Positions 17,726 through 26,846 of a stretch of 64,000 bases of DNA are shown one piece after another; the stretch's first letter is position 1; each line of letters starts with the position of its first letter. The translations under genes were made by a program, and so were the position numbers. The notes below the pieces were generated by a model. That model saw only the letters and a list, made by a program, of their open reading frames with translations, was not told the DNA's origin and did no database searches. This stretch comes from Terriglobales bacterium (GTDB lineage Bacteria > Acidobacteriota > Terriglobia > Terriglobales > Acidobacteriaceae). The stretch spans positions 62,001 through 126,000 of the forward strand of contig DATHMF010000043.1 in the NCBI GenBank assembly GCA_035487355.1, in the 5' to 3' direction.

Positions 17726-20700
17726 CTAAAAGCCCAGTTTGGCCGCGAATTGAATTACGCGCGGATTTCCCACCGTACCTTGAATTGCGCCGAAACTTTT
17801 CGAGCTTATGTCGTTCACCGGGTTATCGAAGTTCACAAAGTTGAAGACATTGAAAAACTCCACGCGCCACTCGAGGTGAACCCGCTCGGTCAGAGGAACG
17901 CTCTTGATGACAGAGAAATCGATATTGCGCTGGCCCGGTCCGCGCAACAAGTTGCGCCCGCTCGTGCCAAAAAAATTGCCCGCGCCCGCGAAAGCAGACG
18001 TATTGAAATACGCCTGGAGCCGCCCCTCCGTCGAGCCGGATTTCGCTGCAGAGCCCGCCGTTGCACCGGGTGCAAAGTTTGCCCGGCTGGTTGTGACGCC
18101 ATAGTACGCGGCCCCATTACCGTCCAGAACACTGAATGGCAAGCCTGACTGGAAGACCGCTACGCCGGCAATTTCCCACCCTCCAAAGAACTTCTTCCCG
18201 AAGCGCGAGTCTCTCAGGCCGAATCCCCAGTTAGGGAGAGCGTAATCGAAACTCGTCGTGAAGCGGTGTTTGCGATCAAAGTCCGAGATGCCACGGTTGC
18301 CGTGTATGTTGGACTGGTCCCCGTCGAAGCCATTGAACACGGCGGCATCGAGCGAGCCCGAGGCGTCGTCCATCGATTTCGAAAACGTATACGCCGCCTG
18401 CATCTTGAGCCCGCGGCTGGCTTGATGTACGACGCTGGCCTGCAACGAGTGGTAGCTGGAATCCGAAGCGCTGCGGAGATAGATGATGCCGGCCGGCGAG
18501 AAACCGAGATAAGGCACTCGCTGCGCCGCATTGCTTGCGAGATTCGTCGTAAGCCCGTTCACCGGGTTGGCGGGGCCGGCAAGGATGGCCTGGTTGATGA
18601 GCTGTTCCACGGGTAGATGAGTACCTTTCGTTCCAACGTATCCGACTTCGACGATAGTGCTCTTTGCCGGCTGCTCTTGCAGATTGAGGCTCCATTGCTG
18701 AATGTATGGCGTCGTGAACGAGGCATCCACGTCGTTGATCGCAAGCGCCGGATGCGCCGCTGTGAACGGGGGAGCGTAGAGCGTCGGCACGACCGGGAAC
18801 TGCGCGGGTAGCGGCAATACCGGGAAAGGGTTTGCGAACGTGGATGCAATATTCGCTGCACCCGAAGCATCCGACCGGACATAATTCGGCAATGACAGCG
18901 CTTCGAGCAATCCCAGTTGGTTCGAGAGCCTGTCATAGAAGATGCCGTATCCGCCACGGACAACCAGCGTATTGGATGCTTGCAGCGAGAACCCGATACG
19001 CGGGCCAAAGTTCCTCGTAGGCGATCTGTCGATCAACGTCGGATTAACGAGAGTGATGCCCGGAATGGGCTGTCGCGCATTCGATGCCTGAACGAAACCG
19101 GCGGTCGTCGATCCACCGGGCGGCGGCGGCTGATAGCGTCGCGGATCGAACGCGCCATTTCGCCCCCCCGCGTCGACGGGCCAGCCCAGGTACTCCCAGC
19201 GCAAGCCTGCGTTCAACGTAAGGCGGGGCGTTACGCTCCAAACGTCCTGCAGAAAGAAAGCCAGATCGGTCAGACGGTCGTTTCGTGTGACTACGCCACT
19301 GGCGATACTGGTGCTGTTGATATTGCTGAACCCGGTGCCATTGCCCCCCTGCGCGACCGGTGTGCCACTCAACCCGAGCAAAAAGTCGGGAAAGCTCTGG
19401 AAAGTTACAGTGCCGCGCATCCGGTTGTTGGAAAAGTAGTTGTCGTAGTAACGTCGGCCTTCCATTCCGCCGTGGACCTGGTGTTTGCCATGCGTCCAAG
19501 ACAAGGAATCGCTAACATTGAAGGTATTGAGGGCAACATCCTGGTCGGAGTTGACGCTGTACCCGAGACTGAACGTCCGAGTAACGGTGATCATGGGGAT
19601 ATCATTAAAGATGGCAGAGTTGAACCTTGACATCCCGATTGCAGAAATCGGGAAGCTGTTCTGGCGGGCCATGCTGCCGACCAGCCGCGAAAAGCCGGCA
19701 CGCCCCTCATTCACGAGCGACGGAGTAAAAATGTGAACGTCCTGCACCGCAAACAGCCGGCTCGAAAATAGCTGATTGGTACCGAACCCCGGCAGGGTTG
19801 CGGAGGGAAACGATTGAAACGTGGGCTGCTCGGCATTTACGCTCTTGAAACTGAGGAGATTCTTTGACGTGATTTGATGGTCGAGATTGCCGATGTACTG
19901 ATCCTCATTGAACGTTGCCGGGGTGGAAGTGGCATAGTTGACACCGGACGTTGCCGAAATCTGCGGCGATGGAATTACGTAACTTCCATCCCCAAGTTTC
20001 AGGTTCAGCAATGCGAAGGCAACCGGGTTGATGTTGGATCCGTCAGCGGCGATTTTCACCGCTCCGCCCTTTGCCCCAGCTTGGCCGGCGAACGCGCTAC
20101 CGATAGCGGCACGCGAGCGGTCGGTCGGAATAGCCGGCAAGGTCAACGATGTTGAGCCGGACAACCCGTTCACCTGACGTGTTCCCTGGTAGGAAAAAAA
20201 GAAAAATGTCTTCTTTCCGACAATTGGCCCACCGATCACTCCACCGAATTGGTTCTGGCGCAGTTCCGGCCTCGGCTGGCCTGTCGCGTTCAGGAAAAAG
20301 CTGTTCGCATTCAAGACATCGTTCCGGAAAAACTCGAAGACACTGCCGTGAAAGTGCTCCGTCCCTGTCTTTGTGACCAGGGCCACATTCGCGCCTCCGC
20401 TGCGTCCCGACTGCGCATCATACAAAGCAGTTTGCACTTTAAATTCTGCGATCGCTTCCGGAGAGGGGGTAACGATCCCGTTCGACGCAAAAGCGTTTCC
20501 GTTGGCGCTGTTGCTGTGCAGATTCACGGCGTCTACGCCATCGATGTATATCGCATTGGATCCGGTCCTCGCCCCGTTGGTCGAAATGTTCTGTGTGGCG
20601 CGGCCAAGCGCGCCAGCATTATTCAATGGGGCAGACGTACCGGGCGATAACGCCAGCAATTGAGTGAAATTCCGCGTCGACAAAGGAAGTTGCGTGATGT

Positions 20701-21109
20701 CACTGCCGTCCACGACCTTGCTCAGCGCGGGAGTATCTCTCTGCAGCGCGACCGCCTGGGCGGTCACCTCAACCGTCTGGACGATTCCCGCCGGCTGCAA
20801 TTCCGCATCCACGGCCAGGCGGTCGGTGACATGCAGCGTCAAATGCTGGAGCACATTGGCGAAACCTTTATAACTGAATCTGAGATCGTAGTTCCCCGGC
20901 GCTACCGATGGGAACGCGTATTTCCCGGCGCCGTTGGTCGTAGCCGTGCGCGCTTCAAGGGTGGCCGCATTCTGCAGCTCGACGGTGGCGCCCGCCAGAA
21001 CTGCGCCGGAACGGTCAGAGACCGTGCCGCTGATGGTTCCTGTCGTTTGTGCCGCAATCGTGCCTGACAGCAATCCTGCGCATAACCAATTCATTAGGCT
21101 TCGCTTCAT
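17726..21109 (-). CDS. Oar-like TonB-dependent receptor
   Basis: 1127 residues from ATG 21109 (GAGGAGG upstream). Signal peptide 1-21, a carboxypeptidase-regulatory-like (CarboxypepD_reg) domain at about 23-105 (GTISGTVSDRSGAVLAGATV), then a plug with STRNFTQLLALSPGT and a long outer-membrane beta barrel, ending in the aromatic residue of FAAKLGF, as usual for OMP insertion. Acidobacteria carry many such proteins; they are presumed to take up complex saccharides or peptides. No TonB box was pinned down. Its neighbours are an MFS transporter, a CadC-like regulator and a secreted hydrolase, which together look like an uptake and degradation set. Confidence 0.85.
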   Translation of the reverse strand: MKRSLMNWLCAGLLSGTIAAQTTGTISGTVSDRSGAVLAGATVELQNAATLEARTATTNGAGKYAFPSVAPGNYDLRFSYKGFANVLQHLTLHVTDRLAVDAELQPAGIVQTVEVTAQAVALQRDTPALSKVVDGSDITQLPLSTRNFTQLLALSPGTSAPLNNAGALGRATQNISTNGARTGSNAIYIDGVDAVNLHSNSANGNAFASNGIVTPSPEAIAEFKVQTALYDAQSGRSGGANVALVTKTGTEHFHGSVFEFFRNDVLNANSFFLNATGQPRPELRQNQFGGVIGGPIVGKKTFFFFSYQGTRQVNGLSGSTSLTLPAIPTDRSRAAIGSAFAGQAGAKGGAVKIAADGSNINPVAFALLNLKLGDGSYVIPSPQISATSGVNYATSTPATFNEDQYIGNLDHQITSKNLLSFKSVNAEQPTFQSFPSATLPGFGTNQLFSSRLFAVQDVHIFTPSLVNEGRAGFSRLVGSMARQNSFPISAIGMSRFNSAIFNDIPMITVTRTFSLGYSVNSDQDVALNTFNVSDSLSWTHGKHQVHGGMEGRRYYDNYFSNNRMRGTVTFQSFPDFLLGLSGTPVAQGGNGTGFSNINSTSIASGVVTRNDRLTDLAFFLQDVWSVTPRLTLNAGLRWEYLGWPVDAGGRNGAFDPRRYQPPPPGGSTTAGFVQASNARQPIPGITLVNPTLIDRSPTRNFGPRIGFSLQASNTLVVRGGYGIFYDRLSNQLGLLEALSLPNYVRSDASGAANIASTFANPFPVLPLPAQFPVVPTLYAPPFTAAHPALAINDVDASFTTPYIQQWSLNLQEQPAKSTIVEVGYVGTKGTHLPVEQLINQAILAGPANPVNGLTTNLASNAAQRVPYLGFSPAGIIYLRSASDSSYHSLQASVVHQASRGLKMQAAYTFSKSMDDASGSLDAAVFNGFDGDQSNIHGNRGISDFDRKHRFTTSFDYALPNWGFGLRDSRFGKKFFGGWEIAGVAVFQSGLPFSVLDGNGAAYYGVTTSRANFAPGATAGSAAKSGSTEGRLQAYFNTSAFAGAGNFFGTSGRNLLRGPGQRNIDFSVIKSVPLTERVHLEWRVEFFNVFNFVNFDNPVNDISSKSFGAIQGTVGNPRVIQFAAKLGF

Positions 21110-21264
21110 ATTTTCCCTCCTCAATTTCAATGCTCGGTTCGGCGTATTGCCTTCAACGTCTTTCGCCAACCTTGCTGTATCTTTGTTTCAAACATTTTCC
21201 TGTCACGACTCCTGCGCCAATTCGGAATCAATCTGGTTGAATGATGTCCACTCCCAGCATTGCT

Positions 21265-22518
21265 TCATCCTTCAAGCTGCGGCGCGGGGTTCTCTTTTCC
21301 CAAAGCGGTCACGAGGATCGCAATGAAGAATACAACAACGGCACAGATGGCCATGGCGCGGGCATAGGAGAGCCGATGAGCAAACGTCGCTTCCACATAG
21401 ACGATCCCGCTCGCCAATACTACCCCGCACTGATTGGCAAAGCCAGGAAGGAAAGCCCGCACCGACGCCGGGGAAAGTTCTGCAACGTATGCAGGCACTA
21501 CGCCCCAGGCCCCTTGCACACAAAATTGCAGCAGAAATGCCCCTCCAAACAGGAGGCCCACGCTGGGTGCAAATGCCCAGAGTGGCACCAGACAGATCGC
21601 TGCACCGAGCGCCAGCATGATAGACCTTCGTCGTCCTACGCGGTCCGAAACATGCCCAAACAGGAGGCCACCTGCAATGGCTCCAACCATCGCGACCGCG
21701 GTGAGAATCGTTTTCTGCCAGGGTGCAAAGCCCCACTGCCGTTCAAGGTAGGTTGGATACATGTCCTGGGTGCCGTGCGACGACATATGCAGGGCTAACA
21801 TGAAGGTGACCAGAAAAACGAATAGTTTCCAATTGGCCTTGAGTGATTGCGACAGCTCCACCCACGACCTGCTTCTGCCTTTCTCCCAGGCAGCAGACTC
21901 GCGCACAGCGAAGGCCAGGTAGATGGCTGTTAGAATCGCGGGAACTCCGGTGGCGACAAACAGTATGCGCCATCCCCAAGGTCCGCTGAAAAGCGCATAA
22001 GCAAAACCCGCAATCAGGTATCCAAGAGCATATCCCTGCTGCAATAGGCCCGAGAGCAGTCCGCGTAGCCGCAAAGGGACTTTTTCCATGGCTAGCGAGG
22101 TGCCCACGCCCCACTGGCCGCCCATAACCACTCCAAATGTGGCTCGTGCAAGCAAAAACCCAACGAACGTCGTGGACATGCCAGTCAGTAACTGCACCAA
22201 CGAGTAAAGCACAAGGTTCGCTATCAAGAGCTTCTTGCGTCCATACCGGTCGCTCAGCAGGCCAAAGACCAGGCCGCCAATTGGACGGCAAGCGAGGGTT
22301 GCGGTGAGACTGAGCGCGATCGCCCCATCGGACTGATGGAAGTCTCGCGCGATCGTTGTCAGTAGAAATACGACCAGGAAGAAATCGCAGGCATCGAGAG
22401 TCCAACCCACAAGCCCAACCAGAAAGGCTGCGCGATAGTCTGACGCATCAGCGCGGATATTCGTATCGCTTTGTGTGGGCGCTTCGACTATCTCTTGATC
22501 ATTCAGATATGTGGCCAT
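21265..22518 (-). CDS. MFS transporter, sialate:H+ symporter (SHS) type
   Basis: 417 residues with 12 predicted membrane helices. The signature loop between TM2 and TM3 reads GLLSDRYGRKKLL, repeated in the second half as GHVSDRVGRRR. TM1 contains GWTLDACDFFLVVFLL, the D-x-x-D-type motif of the sialate/lactate (NanT/Jen1) branch, and TM4 FGVVMGGQWGVG. It would import an organic acid or sugar acid with protons across the inner membrane. It stands between the Oar-like receptor and the CadC/TPR regulator on one strand, so all may serve one substrate. Sialic acid itself is not supported: no nan genes are present. Confidence 0.8.
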   Translation of the reverse strand: MATYLNDQEIVEAPTQSDTNIRADASDYRAAFLVGLVGWTLDACDFFLVVFLLTTIARDFHQSDGAIALSLTATLACRPIGGLVFGLLSDRYGRKKLLIANLVLYSLVQLLTGMSTTFVGFLLARATFGVVMGGQWGVGTSLAMEKVPLRLRGLLSGLLQQGYALGYLIAGFAYALFSGPWGWRILFVATGVPAILTAIYLAFAVRESAAWEKGRSRSWVELSQSLKANWKLFVFLVTFMLALHMSSHGTQDMYPTYLERQWGFAPWQKTILTAVAMVGAIAGGLLFGHVSDRVGRRRSIMLALGAAICLVPLWAFAPSVGLLFGGAFLLQFCVQGAWGVVPAYVAELSPASVRAFLPGFANQCGVVLASGIVYVEATFAHRLSYARAMAICAVVVFFIAILVTALGKENPAPQLEG

Positions 22519-22733
22519 CGCAGTGCCTTCCTGATACGCAGTTGTCCGTCACAAAAATGTTTCGTGGCGGCTGTAATCAGAGTGGGCTGGATTGTGGCCG
22601 GACGGTCTCCTCTAAGTCCTTTAAGAACTCATAAAAAAACCTTAAAAAAATCTAAAGAGCAGTTGTTGCTGCGACTTCAGTGAGCTTGATTGCGACAGCG
22701 GTCCAGCAACCGAAAGATTGCAAAGGCGATAGG

Positions 22734-24689
22734 TCAGAATTTCATTTGAGCGAGAATGTTTTGGAAGTCAGAGTTGCTGCGGATGAGATCAAGTTCGGGA
22801 TCAACTCTTGCGTATACCATCGAGGTGGAATGGTCCTCATAAGCCTTTTGCAGCCACCTAAGGGCATCAGTACGACGGCCCAATCCTATGTAAATGAGAG
22901 CGATGCTGAAGGGCGGGACATAGTGCTGCCGGCTCTCCTTCACTAGTTGTGCCACCAGCCGTTCTGCTCCGGCACGCTCACCAGAGTGCGCCTGTGCTGC
23001 ACCCAGGAGTCCCTTGATGTAAGGATCGCCACCTGAAAGCTTCAGGGCCTGGCCGAGTTCCTGGACGGCAAGCTTGTAACGCCCCTCGGTTGTATACGTA
23101 ATACCCAGCCTTGTGCGTGCCCGAACGAACGTGGGATCGATCTCCAATACTCGCTGCAGCGCCTGCTCGGCATCAGGATAGCGCCGGTTCAAATAGAGAA
23201 TCCATCCGACATTTGTCGAAATGATGGGTGAAAGAGGCTCAAGTTGCTCGGCTTTGTGTATTTCGTAGAGCGCCTCGTCGGGCCGGTTCACCGCGGCCAG
23301 GTCGAGCGCGTACCAGTGGTGTGCAGTGGCGTAATTTGGTTCCAGCGCAATGGCCTTCTGAAATTCCTCTTCGGCGGTTTTGTAGTCCCAATCCGTGAAA
23401 AAGGCGATCATGCCGAGTGACGCATGGGGCTCTGCGAGGGATGGGTCCAGATGGATAGCACTGAGCGCTGCCGAACGGGCACTCGAGCTGGCCTGGCGCC
23501 CGGGTTCAATCGAGAAGGACGCCAGCAGCGCATACGAATCCGCGAGTCCTGCATATGCCAACGCATAATTCGGATCCTCCGCGATTGCCTCCTGAAATGA
23601 AGCGATACTCTTCCTCAGCGTGTCTTCCGTTCTTCGATTCCAATAGTAGCGGCCGCGCAGATACGCGGTCCTCGCCTTGTCGCTGCGGGAGTCGGAGCGC
23701 CGCGCACCGCGGATCGCGACCAGGTCCGCCAGCGACGACGAAATACGGGTGGCAATCCTCTCCTCGAGCACATCCGCCAAGCTCAAGTTCGGATCGGCAG
23801 GTTCTGTAAACGTAAGAAACCAGGTCTTCTTGCCGTCAGAGACGCGCGTCAGCGTGGCGTCGACGGTGATTCCAGCCTGTGAAAAATGAATGTCGCCATC
23901 CAGGACCGCGTCCACCCCAAGTTCGTGACCGGCAGAAACCGGGTCTCCAACCGGCCCTTTGACCGCCGACGAAACCGCCCCGGCGGAAGGCACCATGAGT
24001 TCTGTACCTCCACTCAGCTGATTGATCAAGGCAGTCGAGACGCCAACGCCCAAATAAGTATTCTGCCCTGGCGTTCCAGTCATCCGAAATGGCAAGACGG
24101 CAACAGAACGAATGGGAGATGATTTTCCCAAGCCCCGCTGCCAAGTGAACGCCCCCATTGCCAGCGCCACAGCAATGAATGCTGCAGCGTACCACGCAAG
24201 GCGCCGACGTGAAGAGCGCGGTTCTTCATCCGAACTCATCTGGACTGCGTGGGTTGGAGCGATACGAGCGGGTTCTGCATCAGCAGCCGCGGCTGACAAA
24301 GCGTCCGATCCCGGGGCCACACGCTCGACTTCTGCGACGAATCGATAGCCAATTTTCGATGCGGTCTGGATGAAGTGTCTCTCTTCCGGATTGTCGTCTC
24401 CCAGGGCTTTACGCAGCGAAGAGATCGCCACCGTCAGGTTTGCCTCTTCGACGAACGAATCCCGCCAAACCGTGCTCATGAGAGCGGACTTGGCGACTAG
24501 GTGTGGCGCGCTCCGCACCAGAAGCAGCAAGGTGTCAAACGACTTGGGCACCAGTGGCACCTGCAAGCCGGATTTGGTTAGCACGCGTTCTGCGGGATCC
24601 AGACGAAACGGCCCAAAGAGATAAGTGACGCCCGGTGCATCTGCCGGCACACAACTGACATTCGACTCGGAGTGAGACGAACTGACCAT
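22734..24689 (-). CDS. CadC-like winged-helix regulator with TPR domain
   Basis: About 651 residues from ATG 24689 (an in-frame GTG at 24704 is also possible). Residues ~25-105 form an OmpR/PhoB-type winged helix (FRLDPAERVLTKSGLQVPL, DDNPEERHFIQTASKIGYRFVAEV). A membrane helix follows near 163-182, then a periplasmic region with an adenylate-cyclase-like/TolB-N fold and at least six TPR repeats (about 330-640). This one-component ToxR/CadC layout is abundant in Acidobacteria. The target is probably the divergent or adjacent transport genes, but no operator is visible. Confidence 0.82.
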   Translation of the reverse strand: MVSSSHSESNVSCVPADAPGVTYLFGPFRLDPAERVLTKSGLQVPLVPKSFDTLLLLVRSAPHLVAKSALMSTVWRDSFVEEANLTVAISSLRKALGDDNPEERHFIQTASKIGYRFVAEVERVAPGSDALSAAAADAEPARIAPTHAVQMSSDEEPRSSRRRLAWYAAAFIAVALAMGAFTWQRGLGKSSPIRSVAVLPFRMTGTPGQNTYLGVGVSTALINQLSGGTELMVPSAGAVSSAVKGPVGDPVSAGHELGVDAVLDGDIHFSQAGITVDATLTRVSDGKKTWFLTFTEPADPNLSLADVLEERIATRISSSLADLVAIRGARRSDSRSDKARTAYLRGRYYWNRRTEDTLRKSIASFQEAIAEDPNYALAYAGLADSYALLASFSIEPGRQASSSARSAALSAIHLDPSLAEPHASLGMIAFFTDWDYKTAEEEFQKAIALEPNYATAHHWYALDLAAVNRPDEALYEIHKAEQLEPLSPIISTNVGWILYLNRRYPDAEQALQRVLEIDPTFVRARTRLGITYTTEGRYKLAVQELGQALKLSGGDPYIKGLLGAAQAHSGERAGAERLVAQLVKESRQHYVPPFSIALIYIGLGRRTDALRWLQKAYEDHSTSMVYARVDPELDLIRSNSDFQNILAQMKF

Positions 24690-24879
24690 AAACCCTATTT
24701 CCACTTTGCAGAGATGCCGAACTTAGGAAGGCATTTTACGATGCAAAATAGGGCCGAGGCAAGTTCCGTTGATCCCGAATCCCGCAATCCATTTGCAATC
24801 CGTTTTCTCGTCTAATAGTGCTTTCTATATATTTATATGCCATCCGTCGCCCTGTATGTTGTTGAATGTACGTTTGTAT

Positions 24880-24907
24880 GTGGATTCGAATCCCACTCTC
24901 TCCGCCA
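24880..24907 (+). pseudogene. orphan 3' end of a tRNA-Ser (attachment-site-like remnant)
   Basis: The T-arm GTGGATTCGAATCCCAC (one mismatch in the stem), the acceptor strand TCTCTCC, discriminator G and CCA are contiguous, as at the 3' end of bacterial tRNA-Ser (G73 is typical of serine tRNA). No matching 5' half is found upstream within the 361-base space that contains it. Integrative elements use exactly this part of tRNA genes as attachment sites, so this may be an att remnant. The rest of the gap 24690-25050 holds nothing recognisable. Confidence 0.7.
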
Positions 24908-25050
24908 TTATTTCATTCCATGCACTTTTGATCGTAGTTCAGAGCCTCGTCTGGTTCTTCGGCTTCGCTCAGAATCTCGGCCCGAATGCATCCATGTGTC
25001 TGATTGCTTCTGTCGCTACCGCAACATTCTCATGAAAAGATGTTCCGTTG

Positions 25051-25686
25051 TCAGGCCGTGCCGAAGGTTTTATTCCACTTCGCGCGGATGGCGCGAAGGA
25101 GTGACGGATAGACGACCAGCTTGCGGAACGGGTCGATCAGGGCCATGTAGACCGGCGTGAAGCGACTGACGCTGCACACATAAACGCCGAAATAGAAGCG
25201 GTACGCATTTGCCGTTTCGACGAGGGCGCTCAGCGCTGCGGCGTGGGCGGTGCGGTTGATCAGCTCGAGGAGCTGCTCGTTTTCGAAGCGGTACACGACG
25301 CGGAAAAGTCCCTCGCGCGTGCCCGCCGGCACAAGGGACTTCGAGCGGTCTGCGGTTGTCAGACGCGTTGTGAAGGTTTCCCACGCGGTTGCGGCTGGCT
25401 CGCGATCCCAACCAAAGAGCCGGCCGACGAAGAAACGGATGTTTAGGAGCGCGCGCACGACCGGCGAGCCTGTAAGCAGATGCCCCTTTCTGCTGCAATC
25501 ATTTTCGCAACAATCGCAACCCACTTGCGATCGCGTGCTTGCCATCCGCAAAAACTCATCCAGCGTGATGCCGGAGCGGGTACGCGGCAGATCGATGGCC
25601 CACACGTCATGAAGGGACACGCCGGCAAGAAAGTCGTGAACCCGCAGAGGCAGCCGTTCGAACTCTTGCGTCGAGATCTGTGGCAT
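25051..25686 (-). CDS. DUF2867-like protein carrying a 50-bp insertion
   Basis: 211 residues resembling the DUF2867 family (DFLAGVSLHDVWAIDLPRTRSGITLDEFLR, then SPVVRALLNIRFFVGRLFGWD and RVVYRFENEQLLELINRTAHAAALSAL). Between these blocks, residues ~52-70 read QVGCDCCENDCSRKG, which looks foreign to the family. Its DNA (25484-25533) matches 43 of 50 bases of the neighbouring gene (25900-25949) but is translated in a different frame. The insertion keeps the frame open. Function of the family is unknown; activity of this copy is doubtful. It lies 73 bases downstream of the small Cys protein gene. Confidence 0.6.
   Translation of the reverse strand: MPQISTQEFERLPLRVHDFLAGVSLHDVWAIDLPRTRSGITLDEFLRMASTRSQVGCDCCENDCSRKGHLLTGSPVVRALLNIRFFVGRLFGWDREPAATAWETFTTRLTTADRSKSLVPAGTREGLFRVVYRFENEQLLELINRTAHAAALSALVETANAYRFYFGVYVCSVSRFTPVYMALIDPFRKLVVYPSLLRAIRAKWNKTFGTA
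25484..25533. repeat. 50-bp ectopic copy of the neighbouring gene
   Basis: Aligned without gaps to 25900-25949 with 7 mismatches by eye. Same orientation, different reading frame. See the two host genes. Confidence 0.75.
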
Positions 25687-25759
25687 CGGGCCTCCTTCGT
25701 GGTCGATGCGTGCTATCGCGATGTTACGCCAACAACCTCACAACTTCCGAGCTGCCGAC

Positions 25760-26098
25760 TCACTGCTGGATAGACGCATCGGCCTTACACAAGATAATTT
25801 TCAAGAAGTCCTTGATACCAGCGGGGCCAGTCACGCGGACGATTACCGGCCCCATATTAGGTTGGGCAACCAACTCGAATGTCAGGAAGGGGCAACACTC
25901 CCTTTCTGCCACAATCATTTTCGCTATCATCGCAATCCACTTGCCATCGCCGGGAACGCGGAAAGCATACCCATCCCGGAGTTCTTCCGTCCCGATCACA
26001 GCAGACCTGAATTGAGCAAGGAGCGTTGCCGCACGCTCGCGCAGTTCCGCGCTCGTCAAACAGCAAGCTATCGGCATGTCATCAGAACCGTGCTTCAT
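25760..26098 (-). CDS. small conserved Cys-containing protein, unknown function
   Basis: 112 residues. The ATG at 26098 overlaps the DinB stop (ATGA), so translation is coupled. It begins MKHGSDDMPIACCLT, has a helix REREATLLAQF-like segment (ELRERAATLLAQFRSA), then a beta-rich part with GYAFRVPGDGKWIAMIAKM, the pair Cys-Cys in ERECCPFLTFEL and GPVIVRVTGP. The paired Cys and its place next to a MerR regulator suggest a metal or redox link, but no named family was recognised. Its internal segment 25900-25949 is the source of, or was converted with, the copy inside the next gene. Confidence 0.6.
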   Translation of the reverse strand: MKHGSDDMPIACCLTSAELRERAATLLAQFRSAVIGTEELRDGYAFRVPGDGKWIAMIAKMIVAERECCPFLTFELVAQPNMGPVIVRVTGPAGIKDFLKIILCKADASIQQ

Positions 26099-26694
26099 GG
26101 CCGGCTCGCGGGCGGAACGATGCCATTCATGCGCAGATACTCGACCATTTGTCCGTAATGGTCAAAAGCATGCGCCAGGGACTCCACCACCAATGCCAGG
26201 CGAGTTGCCTCAGTGCTTTTCAGGGGCGAGATCGGCGAGGATTTAACCGGCACAGTCTTCTGGCCGATAGCTTCGATTGCTTTGTCCAGATATGCAAATG
26301 AGCCTTTCAGGTAATTGAGAATTTCGGCCTTCGTTCTCACAGCTTCAGGCCCAAGCTCGTCGCCAGCATCTGCCGGTGGCTCCTCTCCCAAGGCCGCCGA
26401 GGCCAGAATGTAGTTGGTTGCGGACAGGTGTTTCACCATTTGACCGAAGGTACGCACGCCCTTGAATTCACCATCCGTTGGGGCAAAGCCATACTTGTCG
26501 GCGGGCATGGCATCAGCGGCAGACACGATCACGTTCTCGGTGAGCTTCGCTAAGACCTGCAGAGCGTGCTTTTCCCGTTCTGCGTCGAGGCTGGCAGTTT
26601 CCTTGGCGTCAACGTGCTGCTGCCCGACTTGTGCCAAAATGGTGCCGGAAGTCAACCACAGTACGAGCATCAATATCGATTTCATTTTCTGCAT
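26095..26694 (-). CDS. secreted DinB-family protein
   Basis: 199 residues from ATG 26694, preceded by AGGAGGAG. A signal peptide (1-~23) ends TILAQ, unusual for DinB proteins, most of which are cytoplasmic. The four-helix DinB-like domain follows, with FGQMVKHLSATNYILASAALGE and VESLAHAFDHYGQMVEYLRMNGIVPP; His in the KHLSATN and AHAFDHYGQ motifs are the usual metal ligands. The DinB/YfiT fold includes metal-dependent hydrolases and thiol transferases. It is divergent from the MerR regulator, with an operator between, and probably controlled by it. Confidence 0.78.
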   Translation of the reverse strand: MQKMKSILMLVLWLTSGTILAQVGQQHVDAKETASLDAEREKHALQVLAKLTENVIVSAADAMPADKYGFAPTDGEFKGVRTFGQMVKHLSATNYILASAALGEEPPADAGDELGPEAVRTKAEILNYLKGSFAYLDKAIEAIGQKTVPVKSSPISPLKSTEATRLALVVESLAHAFDHYGQMVEYLRMNGIVPPASRP

Positions 26695-26748
26695 GAGTAC
26701 TTCTCCTCCTGGCGGCAAAGCTCTGGACGCTTTGTCGCTCTATCCATT

Positions 26749-26779
26749 ACGCTACAACTTAAAGTCGACTTTAAGGCAA
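26749..26779 (-). promoter_or_regulatory. MerR-type promoter with 19-bp spacer and palindrome
   Basis: On the minus strand, -35 TTGCCT and -10 TAGCGT are separated by 19 bases. The spacer contains most of the perfect 18-bp palindrome CTTAAAGTCGACTTTAAG (26758-26775). Over-long spacers with a central dyad are the hallmark of promoters activated by MerR-family regulators through DNA untwisting. It drives the dinB operon and is next to the divergent MerR gene. Confidence 0.6.
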
Positions 26780-26846
26780 GGGGTTTTTGTAAAGAATCTG
26801 TCAACCTTCGGATGTTGATCGGAAAGGGGTAATCTAGAATGTCCTT

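Noticed and set aside
21265..22518. Sialic acid utilisation locus
   Set aside because: The transporter branch includes NanT but no nanA, nanE, nanK or sialidase gene is present.
24769..25035. 88-codon frame over the tRNA remnant
   Set aside because: It runs through the tRNA fragment and has no start signal.
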